From positions 1 to 64,000 of the forward strand of contig JAETNQ010000009.1 in the NCBI GenBank assembly GCA_021772075.1: a stretch of 64,000 nucleotides of DNA. The letters are read 5' to 3'. The position numbers and the translations under genes were made by a program. This DNA is from Lachnospiraceae bacterium (lineage in GTDB: Bacteria; Bacillota; Clostridia; Lachnospirales; Lachnospiraceae). Positions 10,231 through 20,650 of the stretch are shown piece by piece. The notes beneath the pieces are model-generated. The model searched no databases. It was not told the origin of the DNA and saw nothing but the letters and a program-made list of their open reading frames with translations. The first letter of the stretch is position 1; each line of letters opens with the position of its first letter.

Positions 10231-10974
10231 TCATTCCTTATCCGTTTCGATATCTTCCATTTGCTTCCCGCTCATGCGGACCGCCTCCCTGATTTCATCT
10301 TCCGAAAGAGCCGTCTCCTGCGCCAGTTCCCTGACCGTCACCTTTCTTTTCAGCAATTCCGCCAGTTCTCTGGCCTGTCCGGCCACCTCGTTTACCTTGT
10401 CCGCTATCCTTTGGTTCGCTTCGGCTTCCGCCAGGCTGTCGCTGATATGGGCTTCCATGGCGTCCATTATCATCCTGCCGAGCATTCCTTCCGCCTCCTG
10501 ATGATGTTCCAGACAGCCCAGCATAGTGACGCCCTCCGCCACCGCCACATTTCCTTCCCCGATCAGATCTTCCAGGGAAACGCCCTGGCCGCTGTATAAT
10601 TTCGCGATCTGCGCCACTTCCGGCAGCCATATCTCCGTCAGCCTGCCCTGTGCCTGTTTATCCCCGGCCATGGCCGAGATCGTCGCCGCTTCTTTTTCTC
10701 CCTGCGATACTTCCCGGATCCCCTTCAGCTCCTCCAAATAAGAATCCAGGTAATGGATTTCCTCCCCGGTCAGGAATTCCTCCGGTTCCGGCGGTTCACC
10801 GACACCTATTTTATGCTTTTCCAGATAATCCGATACCAAGGCGAGCTGCCCGCCGTCCAGCCCGAGTTCCGAAAACGCTTCCTCCAGCTGTTTTTGTGAA
10901 ATACAGTTGCCCTGCTCCCTGGCCAGTTTCTTCACTTTTTCCAATGTCTTCGCAAATAACAGTTCCCTATCCAT
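10231..10974 (-). CDS. Sigma-70-like protein lacking region 4
   Basis: The 247-residue product starts with a segment like sigma region 1.1 (LLFAKTLEKVKKLAREQG, ISQKQLEEAFSELGL). A linker and a region-2-like stretch follow: GDKQAQGRLTEIWLPEVAQIAK, then YSGQGVSLEDLIGEGNVAV. The end looks like region 3 (KVTVRELAQETALSEDEIREAV). The -35-reading region 4 helix-turn-helix is missing. It might bind core RNA polymerase without normal promoter recognition, but that is inference. The ATG at 10974 follows GAGGTTGG; 17 upstream in-frame codons fall in a hairpin-rich insertion and are rejected. Confidence 0.75.
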   Translation of the reverse strand: MDRELLFAKTLEKVKKLAREQGNCISQKQLEEAFSELGLDGGQLALVSDYLEKHKIGVGEPPEPEEFLTGEEIHYLDSYLEELKGIREVSQGEKEAATISAMAGDKQAQGRLTEIWLPEVAQIAKLYSGQGVSLEDLIGEGNVAVAEGVTMLGCLEHHQEAEGMLGRMIMDAMEAHISDSLAEAEANQRIADKVNEVAGQARELAELLKRKVTVRELAQETALSEDEIREAVRMSGKQMEDIETDKE

Positions 10975-11000
10975 TCCAACCTCATTCTTTTCCACACTAA

Positions 11001-11135
11001 CCCCCATGCCGCCTCCCGGCGGCACAAACCATCAACGGGAAGAACGCCGTATTTCAGGCGTTCTTCGGTGTGGAATTTAGAAGTTCTTGGCGAAACAGCC
11101 TTTGCTGTGAGCCTTAGAACTTCTTTCCACACTAA
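11001..11135 (-). repeat. Hairpin cluster flanked by 12-bp direct repeats
   Basis: The direct repeat TTTCCACACTAA occurs at 10989-11000 and 11124-11135. Between them are three inverted repeats: GCCGCC/GGCGGC (11008-11023), a perfect 10-bp stem GAAGAACGCC/GGCGTTCTTC (11039-11066), and a 65-bp hairpin (11068-11132). The long hairpin is built from GTGTGGAA, AGAAGTTCT, GGC and ACAGC paired with GCTGT, GCC, AGAACTTCT and TTCCACAC. The segment begins right at the stop codon of the rhomboid-like gene and ends next to the ribosome site of the sigma-like gene. No T-run follows, so it is not a simple terminator. Confidence 0.8.
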
Positions 11136-11989
11136 TATTTTACGTGCTGATGGGTAAATAAGTGATCCTGGCAATATTCATAATTCCCCTCGCATTTGGA
11201 ACAATAACGGAATTCCAGATCAGGGCCGTCCGCCTCCGTCCTTCCGCAGACCGCGCACTTATGCTTCGTCGCCCCCGTATTCCTTTTTACCTCCCGCTTA
11301 AACTCCTGCCGCCGTTTTACCTGTTTGGGCGACATATGGATATGGCTCCGGCTGGTCATCCAGAAAACAATGAAATTGAGCAGGGAGGCCGCCATGACAA
11401 AACGGCTGTAAATATTCCCCTGGATAAATTCTACAAGCAGCAATATCCCGTAAATGACGCCCAGTACTTTCACTTTGATCGGAATAATAAACATCAAAAA
11501 CACCTGCGTTTCCGGAAAAGTGGCCGCAAATGCAAGAAAAATGGACATATTCACATAATATGTGCTGAATAGCAGAGCCACTGTGGAAAATAACGCCCTC
11601 GGCCCGTACTGCACCATATCCGCCGTCGGGAACAGATAACAATATCCCATCAGCAGAAAGCTTCCAACGATCGTAAACAGCATGCCGGAAAACAGATATA
11701 GGTTATAGCGGTATGTTCCCCATGTCCTTTCCAGCGTCGTCCCCAGGGAATAATAAAAGTAAAGCATAATCAGCGTAAAAAGCAGATTGGAAGTCGGCGG
11801 AGGTATCAGCACCCATGTAACAAGCCGCCATACCTGACCATGAAGAATTGCATAAGGATTCAATGTCAGATAACCCAGAAGCCATGGCATCATCATTTCT
11901 ATCAGATAACCAAGCACATAACATATGATCAGCACCATTGAAAGATTCTTAACCGCATATTTACCAAATTTTTTTTCAAAATTACTCAT
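11132..11989 (-). CDS. Rhomboid-fold membrane protein with C-terminal zinc ribbon
   Basis: The 285-residue protein has about six hydrophobic helices laid out like a rhomboid (HGQVWRLVTWVLIPP loop, then TTLERTWGTYRYNLYLFSG). The catalytic GxSG serine motif is not visible, so it looks like an inactive rhomboid or derlin-like protein rather than a protease. After the last helix comes a basic linker, then CAVCG and CSKCEGNYEYCQDH, a likely zinc ribbon. The ATG follows GGAGGAAGG. Its stop codon touches a large hairpin, and the sigma-like gene follows. Confidence 0.75.
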   Translation of the reverse strand: MSNFEKKFGKYAVKNLSMVLIICYVLGYLIEMMMPWLLGYLTLNPYAILHGQVWRLVTWVLIPPPTSNLLFTLIMLYFYYSLGTTLERTWGTYRYNLYLFSGMLFTIVGSFLLMGYCYLFPTADMVQYGPRALFSTVALLFSTYYVNMSIFLAFAATFPETQVFLMFIIPIKVKVLGVIYGILLLVEFIQGNIYSRFVMAASLLNFIVFWMTSRSHIHMSPKQVKRRQEFKREVKRNTGATKHKCAVCGRTEADGPDLEFRYCSKCEGNYEYCQDHLFTHQHVKY

Positions 11990-12154
11990 TTTCTATCCTT
12001 CCTCCACTCCAGAAGTTCCTGATGATAACAAACACGTGAATATATTCTAACATTCCCTTATTTAAAAGTAAATAAACTACTTGCTGTTTCTTCTGCAAGT
12101 CATAATTTTTTAACACTTTTCAACGATTCTTTATAAATTCACGGCAATGTTTCA

Positions 12155-12183
12155 TTGATTTTTGCAATATCGTGTCGTATAAT
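12155..12183 (+). promoter_or_regulatory. Promoter of the activase gene
   Basis: TTGATT (12155-12160), a 17-bp spacer and TATAAT (12178-12183) give a near-consensus sigma-A promoter, about 80 bp upstream of the start codon. Divergent transcription of the rhomboid-like operon begins on the other side of the same 280-bp gap. Confidence 0.75.
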
Positions 12184-12269
12184 GTCTAGGTATGCCCGGA
12201 ACTCCTGCGTCATACATTTAAATAGGAAGAATCTGGACAAAATTCCACAAAAAAGAAAGGGCGGATATT

Positions 12270-15200
12270 ATGAATCAGTTACATTACACTCTGGGAATCG
12301 ATATCGGTTCGACTACTGTAAAAATAGCAATCCTAAATGATGCCCATCAAATATTATTTTCCGATTATGAGAGGCATTATGCAAATATCAGGGAAACGCT
12401 GGCCGGCCTGCTGCAAAAAGCGTACGGCCGGCTGGGATCTATCCAGCTCCACCCTGTCATAACCGGCTCCGGCGGGCTGACCCTTGCCAGCCACTTAAAA
12501 GTCCCCTTCGTCCAGGAGGTCATCGCGGTCGCCTCTACGCTCCAGGAGCTTGCCCCGCAGACGGATGTGGCGATCGAATTGGGCGGGGAAGATGCCAAAA
12601 TCATCTACTTCGAAGACGGAAACGTGGAACAGCGCATGAACGGCATCTGCGCCGGCGGCACCGGTTCGTTCATCGACCAAATGGCCTCCCTGCTGCAGAC
12701 CGATGCCTCCGGCCTAAACGAATATGCCAAAAACTACCAGTCATTATATACGATTGCGGCCCGCTGCGGCGTATTTGCCAAATCCGACATACAGCCCCTG
12801 ATCAACGAAGGAGCTACCAAAGAAGACCTTTCGGCCTCCATTTTCCAGGCTGTCGTCAACCAGACGATTTCAGGTCTCGCCTGCGGCAAGCCGATCCGCG
12901 GCCATGTAGCCTTTTTAGGCGGCCCCTTATACTTCTTGTCCGAGCTGAAAGAAGCTTTTATCCGTACGCTGAAATTGGATGAAGAACATATTATAAAAAC
13001 GGAGCACTCCCATTTGTTTGCCGCCATCGGCTCCGCGCTCAATGCCAAGGAAGAAGTAAGTTATTCCATGGAGGAAATGGCCGCCAAGCTTTCCTCCGAC
13101 ATTAAAATGGAATTCGAAGTGGAAAGAATGGAACCGCTGTTCGCTGACGCTGAGGCCTACAACGCTTTCCAGGAACGACATTGCGCGCACCATGTAAAAA
13201 CGGCGGAACTGGCTTCCTACCAAGGGGACTGCTTCCTCGGCATCGACGCGGGCAGCACGACCACCAAAGTAGCCTTAGTGGCGGAAGACGGCTCCCTCTT
13301 ATATTCCTTTTACAGCAATAACGACGGAAGCCCCTTAAAAACGGCGATCCGTTCCATTCAGGAAATTTACCGCCTGCTTCCCGAGGATGTCCGCATCGTG
13401 CGCTCCTGCTCCACAGGTTACGGGGAAGCTCTGTTAAAATCAGCCTTTTTGCTGGATGACGGCGAGGTGGAAACGGTAGCCCATTATTATGCCGCCGCCT
13501 TCTTTGACCCGGAAGTGGACTGTATCCTCGATATCGGCGGACAGGATATGAAGTGCATTAAAATCAAAAACCAGACTGTGGACAGCGTACAGCTCAACGA
13601 AGCATGTTCCTCCGGCTGCGGTTCTTTTATCGAAACATTTGCCAAATCGCTGAATTACAGCGTGGAGGATTTTGCCAGCGCCGCTCTGTTTGCCAAGCAT
13701 CCGATCGATCTCGGCACCCGCTGCACTGTGTTCATGAATTCCAAGGTAAAACAGGCGCAAAAAGAAGGCGCCGAAGTCGCGGATATTTCTGCGGGCCTGG
13801 CCTATTCCGTCATTAAAAATGCCTTATTTAAAGTCATCAAAGTATCCGATGCTTCGGAACTCGGAAAAAATATTGTGGTACAGGGCGGCACATTTTATAA
13901 CGATGCCGTGCTGCGCAGCTTCGAAAAAATCGCCGGCTGCGAAGCCGTCCGCCCGGATATCGCCGGGATCATGGGTGCTTTCGGTGCCGCCCTGATCGCA
14001 AGGGAGCGTTATTCCAAGGGATACACCACCACGATGCTGACCATCGGCCAGATCAACTCCCTGCAATTCGAAACAAGCATGGCAAAATGCAGGGGCTGCA
14101 CGAATAACTGCCGGCTGACGATTAATAAATTCAGCGGCGGCCGCCAGTTCGTTTCCGGCAACCGCTGCGAACGGGGACTTGGAAAAGCGAAAAATGAAAG
14201 CGGTATTCCCAACCTTTTCGAGTATAAGTTAAAAAGAGTCTTCGGATACGAACCGCTTCCTGCGGATGCCGCAAAAAGAGGAAGGGTCGGCATCCCCCGG
14301 GTATTGAATATGTACGAGAACTATCCGTTCTGGTTCACATTTTTCACCAGGCTGGGATACCAGGTCGTACTCTCGCCTCTCTCCAACCATAACATCTATT
14401 CGCTGGGCATCGAATCCATCCCGAGCGAGTCAGAATGTTATCCGGCCAAACTCGCCCATGGACATGTGAGCTGGCTTATCCATGAAGGCGTGGATTTTAT
14501 CTTCTACCCCGCCCTTTTTTACGAACGCAATGAATTCGAGGCGGCCAACAACCATTATAACTGTCCCATTGTTACCTCTTATTCCGAAAACATCAAAAAC
14601 AATGTGGAGGAAATCGGGCGCGGAGAAGCCGTGCTGCGGAATCCTTTTATGTCCTTCCGGGACCTGAAAACTGCCACGGAGGCTCTGATCAAAGAATTTT
14701 CCGAGATTCCCGCCCAGGAGGTCATAGACGCCGCAAGCGCCGCTTGGGAAGAACTGGGCCATGCAAGACAGGATATCCGGAAAAAAGGGGAAGAAACCTT
14801 GCAATATATGGAACAAAACAAGAAACGGGGCATCGTCCTTGCCGGGCGGCCTTACCATATCGATCCGGAAATCAACCACGGCATACCGGAACTGATTACC
14901 TCTTACGGCATCGCCGTACTGACCGAGGACTCCGTTTCCCATCTGGCGGAGCCGGAACGCCCGCTGATCGTCTCCGACCAGTGGATGTACCATTCCAGAT
15001 TGTATGCGGCGGCAAGCTATGTCAAAACGAGGGACGACCTGGACCTGATCCAGCTGAATTCCTTCGGCTGCGGCCTCGATGCCGTCACCACCGACCAGGT
15101 AAACGATATCCTCAGCGGCTCCGGGAAAATATATACTTGCCTGAAGATCGATGAAGTCAGCAACCTGGGCGCGGCGCGGATCCGCATCCGTTCCCTGCTT

Positions 15201-16595
15201 TCCGCCATCCGCGTCAGAGAACAGAAACAGCAGAAAAGGGAAATCCATCCCTCTTCCATCTCCAAAGTCCCTTTTACCGAAGAGATGCGCAAAACCTATA
15301 CGATACTCTGCCCGCAGATGTCGCCGATCCATTTCGAAGTGCTGGAGCCGGCGTTCCGCGCCTGCGGTTACCGCTTTATGGTGCTTCCCAATGACAACAA
15401 GCGGGCGGTGGACGTGGGCTTGAAATACGTCAATAACGATGCCTGCTATCCTTCCCTTATGGTCGTCGGGCAGATCATGGATGCCCTTCTTTCCGGGGAA
15501 TACGATTTAAACAAGGTAGCGGTCATTATGTCACAGACCGGCGGCGGCTGCCGCGCCACCAACTACGTAGGCTTCATAAGACGCGCCCTGGAAAAGGCCG
15601 GGATGCCCCAAATCCCTGTTATTTCCATCAATATGGCGGGCATCGAAAGCAACCCCGGGTTCCATCTGAACGCGGATCTGCTTACCCGCGCCGCCTATGG
15701 CGCAGTATTCGGCGACATTTTCATGCGCTGTATTTACCGTATGCGCCCTTATGAAACGGAATCCGGTTCTGTGGAAAAAGTACATGCGAAATGGCTGAAA
15801 AAATGCCAGGACTTCGTATCGTCCAAACATTTAAATCCGTTTGCCTTCCAGAAGATGTGCAAACATATGATCGAAGATTTCGATGCCGTCCCTGTTTCCG
15901 AAGTACCCAGACCGCGGGTAGGCATCGTCGGGGAAATCCTTGTAAAATTTGCCCCGGCCGCCAATAACCATCTGGTGGATCTGCTGGAAGCGGAAGGAGC
16001 GGAAGCGGTTGTCCCGGATCTGCTGGACTTCATGCTTTACTGCTTCTACAACCAGATTTATAAGGCGGAAGAACTCGGCACAAGCAAAAAAACAGCGCTG
16101 GTCTCCAAACTCGGCATCGATATGATCGAACTGCTGCGCGCGCCCGCCCGGAAAGCTTTCGCAAAAAGCAGGCATTTCGATCCGCCGGTCAGCATTTACC
16201 AACTGGTCGATTACGCCAAATCCATCGTTTCCATCGGCAACCAGACGGGCGAAGGCTGGTTTTTGACCGGTGAAATGGTGGAACTGATCCACGGGGGAGT
16301 TAATAACATCGTCTGCACGCAGCCCTTTGGCTGCCTGCCCAACCATGTCGTCGGAAAAGGAGTCATCAAGGAACTGAGGAAGCACTACCCTCTTTCCAAT
16401 ATTGTCGCCATCGACTATGATCCCGGCGCAAGCGAAGTCAACCAACTGAACCGTATCAAGCTGATGCTTTCCACCGCTCAGAAAAATCTCAAGAAAGCGC
16501 TGGAAAACGAAGCCGGCGAAGCACGGCCGAAGACGGTCCGCAGCACAGAAAAAACAGAGCCGGTCCGCCAGCGGCACGAAAACCAACCGGCCTGA
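12270..16595 (+). CDS. Acyl-CoA dehydratase activase-related giant protein (BadF/BcrA/HgdC ATPase family)
   Basis: A 1441-residue protein combining two ASKHA-fold ATPase domains ([15 protein letters not shown] near residue 6 and [15 protein letters not shown] near 323), a cysteine cluster CRGCTNNC near 607, a DUF2229-type middle region, and a C-terminal HgdB-like domain with [16 protein letters not shown]. In 2-hydroxyacyl-CoA dehydratases the activase uses ATP to push an electron from its 4Fe-4S cluster to the dehydratase. This fused long form is common in gut Clostridia but its substrate is not known to me. It stands alone, with its own promoter and terminator, and no dehydratase subunits nearby. 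Confidence 0.9.
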   Translation: MNQLHYTLGIDIGSTTVKIAILNDAHQILFSDYERHYANIRETLAGLLQKAYGRLGSIQLHPVITGSGGLTLASHLKVPFVQEVIAVASTLQELAPQTDVAIELGGEDAKIIYFEDGNVEQRMNGICAGGTGSFIDQMASLLQTDASGLNEYAKNYQSLYTIAARCGVFAKSDIQPLINEGATKEDLSASIFQAVVNQTISGLACGKPIRGHVAFLGGPLYFLSELKEAFIRTLKLDEEHIIKTEHSHLFAAIGSALNAKEEVSYSMEEMAAKLSSDIKMEFEVERMEPLFADAEAYNAFQERHCAHHVKTAELASYQGDCFLGIDAGSTTTKVALVAEDGSLLYSFYSNNDGSPLKTAIRSIQEIYRLLPEDVRIVRSCSTGYGEALLKSAFLLDDGEVETVAHYYAAAFFDPEVDCILDIGGQDMKCIKIKNQTVDSVQLNEACSSGCGSFIETFAKSLNYSVEDFASAALFAKHPIDLGTRCTVFMNSKVKQAQKEGAEVADISAGLAYSVIKNALFKVIKVSDASELGKNIVVQGGTFYNDAVLRSFEKIAGCEAVRPDIAGIMGAFGAALIARERYSKGYTTTMLTIGQINSLQFETSMAKCRGCTNNCRLTINKFSGGRQFVSGNRCERGLGKAKNESGIPNLFEYKLKRVFGYEPLPADAAKRGRVGIPRVLNMYENYPFWFTFFTRLGYQVVLSPLSNHNIYSLGIESIPSESECYPAKLAHGHVSWLIHEGVDFIFYPALFYERNEFEAANNHYNCPIVTSYSENIKNNVEEIGRGEAVLRNPFMSFRDLKTATEALIKEFSEIPAQEVIDAASAAWEELGHARQDIRKKGEETLQYMEQNKKRGIVLAGRPYHIDPEINHGIPELITSYGIAVLTEDSVSHLAEPERPLIVSDQWMYHSRLYAAASYVKTRDDLDLIQLNSFGCGLDAVTTDQVNDILSGSGKIYTCLKIDEVSNLGAARIRIRSLLSAIRVREQKQQKREIHPSSISKVPFTEEMRKTYTILCPQMSPIHFEVLEPAFRACGYRFMVLPNDNKRAVDVGLKYVNNDACYPSLMVVGQIMDALLSGEYDLNKVAVIMSQTGGGCRATNYVGFIRRALEKAGMPQIPVISINMAGIESNPGFHLNADLLTRAAYGAVFGDIFMRCIYRMRPYETESGSVEKVHAKWLKKCQDFVSSKHLNPFAFQKMCKHMIEDFDAVPVSEVPRPRVGIVGEILVKFAPAANNHLVDLLEAEGAEAVVPDLLDFMLYCFYNQIYKAEELGTSKKTALVSKLGIDMIELLRAPARKAFAKSRHFDPPVSIYQLVDYAKSIVSIGNQTGEGWFLTGEMVELIHGGVNNIVCTQPFGCLPNHVVGKGVIKELRKHYPLSNIVAIDYDPGASEVNQLNRIKLMLSTAQKNLKKALENEAGEARPKTVRSTEKTEPVRQRHENQPA

Positions 16596-16599
16596 AAAA

Positions 16600-16634
16600 A
16601 CAGCGGGCTGATCGCCAGAGGATCAGTCCGCTGT
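16600..16634. terminator. Bidirectional terminator between activase and chemoreceptor genes
   Basis: A stem built from ACAGCGGGCTGATC and GATCAGTCCGCTGT with a short loop, preceded by a run of A and followed by TTATATATT. It lies between the convergent genes ending at 16595 and 16656. Confidence 0.75.
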
Positions 16635-16655
16635 TTATATATTATTTCCCTTATG

Positions 16656-18233
16656 CTATCCGAGTTTAAACTTCGCTATCTGCCTGTTCAATTTCTCGCT
16701 GAGTTCCACCAAGCGCGAAGTTTCCTTCTTGCATCCGTTCACCGTTTCCGAAACCGTCGCCATCGTCGCGCTCGTTTCCTGCGTAGCCGCCGCGTTCTCT
16801 TCCGATACGGCCGCTAACTGTTCCACGCTGTGCATGATCACTGTCTTGGAACTGTTCAGGCCGTCCATATGCCCCTTAATGCTTGCCGAAGCATCCGCCA
16901 CCTCGCCGATTCCTCCTTTTAATTCCTCAAACGCTTGAATGGTACTGCTTAGGTTTTCCGTCTGCACCGACGTAGCCTGCATGACTTCCGCCATGACTCC
17001 TACTGCGGCATCGGAATTCGCCATCAATTCTTTTACGATTTTCCGAATTTCATCTGCGCCGGAAGACGATTCATCCGCCAATGTCCTGATCTCTTCCGCA
17101 ACGACTGCAAATCCCTTTCCTGCCTCGCCCGCATGAGCCGCCTCTATCGCGGCATTCAAAGATAAAAGATTGGTCTGTTGGGATATCCCTTGTATCAGTT
17201 CGACCACTTCCTGTATTTTTTCCGCGGAAACATGGGTCAGCCTCGTCTGTTCCGATACCTTTTCTATATTAGCCGCAGTCTTCCCGTTGGAACCAAGAAG
17301 ATCCTCGAGCACTTCCTCCACATGGGATGCGGAGCGCACCATCTTTTCACAGGTACGGTCCAGCAGCTGCGCATTCTCCGAACTCCTCTCCACTCCCTCT
17401 CCCATATCCGCCGTCTGCCGGTTCATCGATGTCACTTCCTGCGCCTGGCACGTGCTTCCCTGCGCAATTTCTTCGACCGCGATATTCACGCTGCCGATAC
17501 CTTCAATAATACTGGCAAAATGATCCGCAAATATATCGCTTGTCTTAGCCAGGTCATCCGATTGCAGGCGTATGTCGGAAAGAATCTCTTTCAAATTATC
17601 CTTCAACCCCGTAACCGCTTCGCTGATATCTCCAATTTCATCCCTGCTCTTGCGGTAATTCGACATATCCGCACCCAGATCCCCGCCGGCAAGCGTTTCC
17701 ACCATCGTTTTCGCCTGTCCTATCCTTTTCGAAATAAATCCCGCGAATACTGCCACGATCAAAATACAAATAGACAATATGGAAACCCCTAATATCATTT
17801 CCACCAAAATAATATCCCCCAGCATCCGGCTCACTGCGGAACGGGGCATCCCCGCAAACAGCATTCCCGTATCGGTCGGTTTATAATAACCAAAATAGGA
17901 TTCACCGTTTACTTGTACATTCGTATCAAAATAATCCTGCTTCCCTTTCCACACCGCCTCGACAACGGCATCCCCCGCTTTCGTTCCGACAGCGCCGCTG
18001 ATCGAGCTTTCCACGCGGGTATCTCCCTCAAAGACCGTAATATCGATATTCCTGCCAACATTCCTCAAATACCCCACATCGCCGTTATAGCCGCTTACCG
18101 CTACCTCAAGCGTCTCTTCCGCCTGCTCATTGAAAGATTGTATGGCAACGATACAGCTGCCCGACACAAGAACCACTGCCATAAAAAGCATGGTCGCCGC
18201 CTCTATCAATATTAGTTTCGGCCTGAATTTCAT
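16656..18233 (-). CDS. Methyl-accepting chemotaxis protein
   Basis: A transmembrane chemoreceptor of 525 residues. It has an N-terminal helix ([20 protein letters not shown]), an extracytoplasmic sensor of about 130 residues resembling a single Cache domain, a second helix ([21 protein letters not shown]), a HAMP region, and a coiled-coil signalling domain. The conserved tip reads [20 protein letters not shown], then [16 protein letters not shown]. Translation starts at 18233, where GGAGGGGTGATCTT precedes ATG; seven upstream codons are not supported. It is just downstream of the sensor kinase, so the two may share a signal input. No che or flagellar genes are in the window. Confidence 0.93.
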   Translation of the reverse strand: MKFRPKLILIEAATMLFMAVVLVSGSCIVAIQSFNEQAEETLEVAVSGYNGDVGYLRNVGRNIDITVFEGDTRVESSISGAVGTKAGDAVVEAVWKGKQDYFDTNVQVNGESYFGYYKPTDTGMLFAGMPRSAVSRMLGDIILVEMILGVSILSICILIVAVFAGFISKRIGQAKTMVETLAGGDLGADMSNYRKSRDEIGDISEAVTGLKDNLKEILSDIRLQSDDLAKTSDIFADHFASIIEGIGSVNIAVEEIAQGSTCQAQEVTSMNRQTADMGEGVERSSENAQLLDRTCEKMVRSASHVEEVLEDLLGSNGKTAANIEKVSEQTRLTHVSAEKIQEVVELIQGISQQTNLLSLNAAIEAAHAGEAGKGFAVVAEEIRTLADESSSGADEIRKIVKELMANSDAAVGVMAEVMQATSVQTENLSSTIQAFEELKGGIGEVADASASIKGHMDGLNSSKTVIMHSVEQLAAVSEENAAATQETSATMATVSETVNGCKKETSRLVELSEKLNRQIAKFKLG

Positions 18234-18259
18234 AAGATCACCCCTCCATACCAAATAGT

Positions 18260-19624
18260 TTACATGATTCTAACATCCCGATTTTTTCTTTTTCGAAAAA
18301 CTTTTTTTACCCCCCCCCGCACATTTATGGAAAGATTCAGCAGTATTCTCGTAATGAACATATCATTTTTTACAGAAAAGTCCACCTCGCCGTCATAGCG
18401 CCCCACCGTTTTCATGATACTGGATATACCGACTCCCCCGCCATCCCCCGACTCCGGAAATCCATTGCGGAAACGGATATCCGATGCACAAGTATTCCTG
18501 AAACGGATAACCACTTTATTTCCTTTCTGGGTAATATAGACATCGATCTCCTGTCTCTCTTTTCCCGAACTCTGGCAGCCATGAATAGCATTTTCAAAAA
18601 CATTGGCTAATATAGCGACAAGATCGATATCCCTCATTGCCAAAGCTTCTTCCATCGCCACATCCATCGTTACCTTGATTTTTTCCAGCTCCGCGCATCT
18701 TGCATAGACCGACAATATCCTGTTGACCGCTTTGTTTCCACAGACAGGAGCCCGTTCCGTCTGCTTTTTCTCCACTTCCTTTCCATACTGCCTCACATAT
18801 ACATCGAGTTCTTCCAGTTCGCCGTTTTCCAAATATTCCGCCAGCAAAAGGCAATGATGGCGGACATCATGGAACATCCTCGCCGCCTCCATTTCCTTTT
18901 CTTTTTCCAAGTCTATCTGCCGCCTGAGAAGCTGCTCGTTCATTTCCAAGAGCTGGTTTTCTTCCTGATACTTATGCTCCCTTCCCAAGTGTAAATATAA
19001 ATGGAATATCGTATACTGAATAATGCCTGTCATTATCATAATAACGGATATCCGTATAATATTCAAGACCGAAAAGCTATGAATGTCCGGCCAATAGATA
19101 ACGACTGCCGCGAGCATAACAGAACCGACCAATACGGCCGCGCTGAACAGATCCATTTCTTCCCTTAAAAAATCCATATTATCCAAAAAAGTTTTCCTGA
19201 ATTTTTTTATGATTAAAAAAAGAATGATAACGACCATCCCAAGGCGTATCAGGACATCCACCCACATATTGCCGCCGAACCACCAGCGCGCAATATCCAC
19301 GCCGCCGAATACACACAAGGAGAGGAAATAGAATCCCAGTGAAATTTTATATAAAGATAAATATAATGTCCCGCCGCTCATAGCCCCGCAAAACAGACCG
19401 AATACAAGGACTGACAACGGGCCTGCCCCCCGGACGAACCCATTTTGGTCAAACAAATACCAGGCGCTGAAAATAAGTACCATCCCAAAGCCGAATACCA
19501 TATAATAACAGACGGTCTTTCTCATGGTAAACCTGGGCCTGTCCAGCACTAAAAAAACTCCCATCAGCAATAACGCCCCTAAACTGTTACGGCAAAATGC
19601 AACCCAAAAAGAACCGCCTAACAT
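18260..19624 (-). CDS. AgrC-like sensor histidine kinase (GHKL type)
   Basis: About seven N-terminal membrane helices, then a coiled coil ([19 protein letters not shown]), a phosphoacceptor motif [11 protein letters not shown], an N-box [10 protein letters not shown] and a G-box region [11 protein letters not shown]. This is the AgrC/CitA-like group that pairs with LytTR regulators. The ATG at 19624 follows AGGAAGAGCGG; the longer reading would need a TTG. The C-terminal coding end contains nine consecutive G and seven A bases (plus-strand C run at 18310-18318), which could slip and change the last 15-20 residues. The matching regulator is upstream. Confidence 0.9.
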   Translation of the reverse strand: MLGGSFWVAFCRNSLGALLLMGVFLVLDRPRFTMRKTVCYYMVFGFGMVLIFSAWYLFDQNGFVRGAGPLSVLVFGLFCGAMSGGTLYLSLYKISLGFYFLSLCVFGGVDIARWWFGGNMWVDVLIRLGMVVIILFLIIKKFRKTFLDNMDFLREEMDLFSAAVLVGSVMLAAVVIYWPDIHSFSVLNIIRISVIMIMTGIIQYTIFHLYLHLGREHKYQEENQLLEMNEQLLRRQIDLEKEKEMEAARMFHDVRHHCLLLAEYLENGELEELDVYVRQYGKEVEKKQTERAPVCGNKAVNRILSVYARCAELEKIKVTMDVAMEEALAMRDIDLVAILANVFENAIHGCQSSGKERQEIDVYITQKGNKVVIRFRNTCASDIRFRNGFPESGDGGGVGISSIMKTVGRYDGEVDFSVKNDMFITRILLNLSINVRGGVKKVFRKRKNRDVRIM

Positions 19625-19781
19625 CCGCTCTTCCTTCTTTCCTTTTCTCTTTTCCAAACGCTTCCAAAAGTATAAATTCTAACTTATTTTAAACTAAGAT
19701 CGTTCTCCGGAAAGCGTCCGGTCATACATCGCACTTTTTCGGGTATCATTTGCAAGCGCGGCTGCCCGGTTTTTGCCATAT

Positions 19782-19808
19782 AAAAAAAGAGAAAAGCACA
19801 TTCTTTTC
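19782..19808 (-). terminator. Weak intrinsic terminator after the response regulator
   Basis: On the minus strand a short GAAAAG/CTTTTC stem is followed by TCTTTTTTTATA, 30 bp past the stop codon of the LytTR gene. The stem is only about six base pairs, so read-through into the kinase gene is likely. Confidence 0.45.
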
Positions 19809-19838
19809 CCTTAACGTTTCTTATTCAAAAATCTTCCA

Positions 19839-20573
19839 TCACCCTTCGTCTTCCCCGCAATAATAATTGAAATACTGCTCTTTTAACAACTGATAAGACC
19901 CCCTCGGCAAATAAACCGTTCTTCCATTGTCCATTTGCAGTTCCTGCGCGTTCAAGCTTTCTATATGTTCCAAATTGACAATATAACTAATCCCTGCCTT
20001 TGCAAACTCCTTATATCCTGAAAGCATGTCATAAACTTTTGCCATCGTCAGGCGAAGCAAAAGCTGGGTTCCATCCGACAAATAAATACACTGGCACTTT
20101 TTCTGCGCCTCGCAGTATACGATATCCCGCATCGCTATCCGGCGATTCCTGTTATCTATCCGAAGAAGCAGATATTTTTTCTGTTCCTCAAGAATGCTTC
20201 CCAAAAGCTTATCCAAAACGGAAAACAGTTCTTCTTCTGAAACCGGTTTCACCAAATACTGCGCGGCATCCACCCGGAAAGCTTCCAAAGCATACTCTTT
20301 GGAAGTCGTAAGAAAAATGATCCGGCACTCGTTCCCCATTTCCCGAAGTTCCTTCGCCGCCTCGATTCCAAGCTTTCTCGGCATATAAATATCCATCAGC
20401 AAAAGATCCGGCATATATTCATTTTCCTTTACTTTCCACAGCAAATCGTCCGCGCTGCTAAACCTTTCTATGGAAAAACTGCATCCTCTGTTCCGTTCCA
20501 AATAAGACTTCAGCATATTTTCCGCTTTATCAAGTTCCGGTTCTTCATCATCGCAGAGTGCAATATGATACAT
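19839..20573 (-). CDS. LytTR-family response regulator
   Basis: An N-terminal receiver domain (ALCDDEEPELDK acidic pocket, phosphoacceptor Asp near residue 61 in LLLMDIYMP, and LVKPVS with the conserved lysine) is followed by a C-terminal LytTR DNA-binding domain (DIVYCEAQKKCQCIYLSDGT through VYLPRGSYQLL). The 244-residue form begins at ATG 20573 after GAGG; a GTG three codons earlier is possible. It is the likely partner of the AgrC-like kinase downstream. No agrB- or agrD-like peptide gene is seen nearby, so the signal is unknown. Confidence 0.92.
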   Translation of the reverse strand: MYHIALCDDEEPELDKAENMLKSYLERNRGCSFSIERFSSADDLLWKVKENEYMPDLLLMDIYMPRKLGIEAAKELREMGNECRIIFLTTSKEYALEAFRVDAAQYLVKPVSEEELFSVLDKLLGSILEEQKKYLLLRIDNRNRRIAMRDIVYCEAQKKCQCIYLSDGTQLLLRLTMAKVYDMLSGYKEFAKAGISYIVNLEHIESLNAQELQMDNGRTVYLPRGSYQLLKEQYFNYYCGEDEG

Positions 20574-20650
20574 ATCTGGCACCTCTTTCGTTTTCTTTGC
20601 ATAGTATGATCTCTTTTCTTCTGTTACGGCTAATAATTATATCCGTTTTA

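Noticed and set aside
14430..15332. A 300-codon minus-strand frame inside the activase gene
   Set aside because: Antisense shadow of a full-length family member; no motif or ribosome site.
19658..19838. A hidden agrD-like peptide gene between kinase and regulator
   Set aside because: No short ORF with a ribosome site and Cys/Ser-containing peptide was found on either strand.
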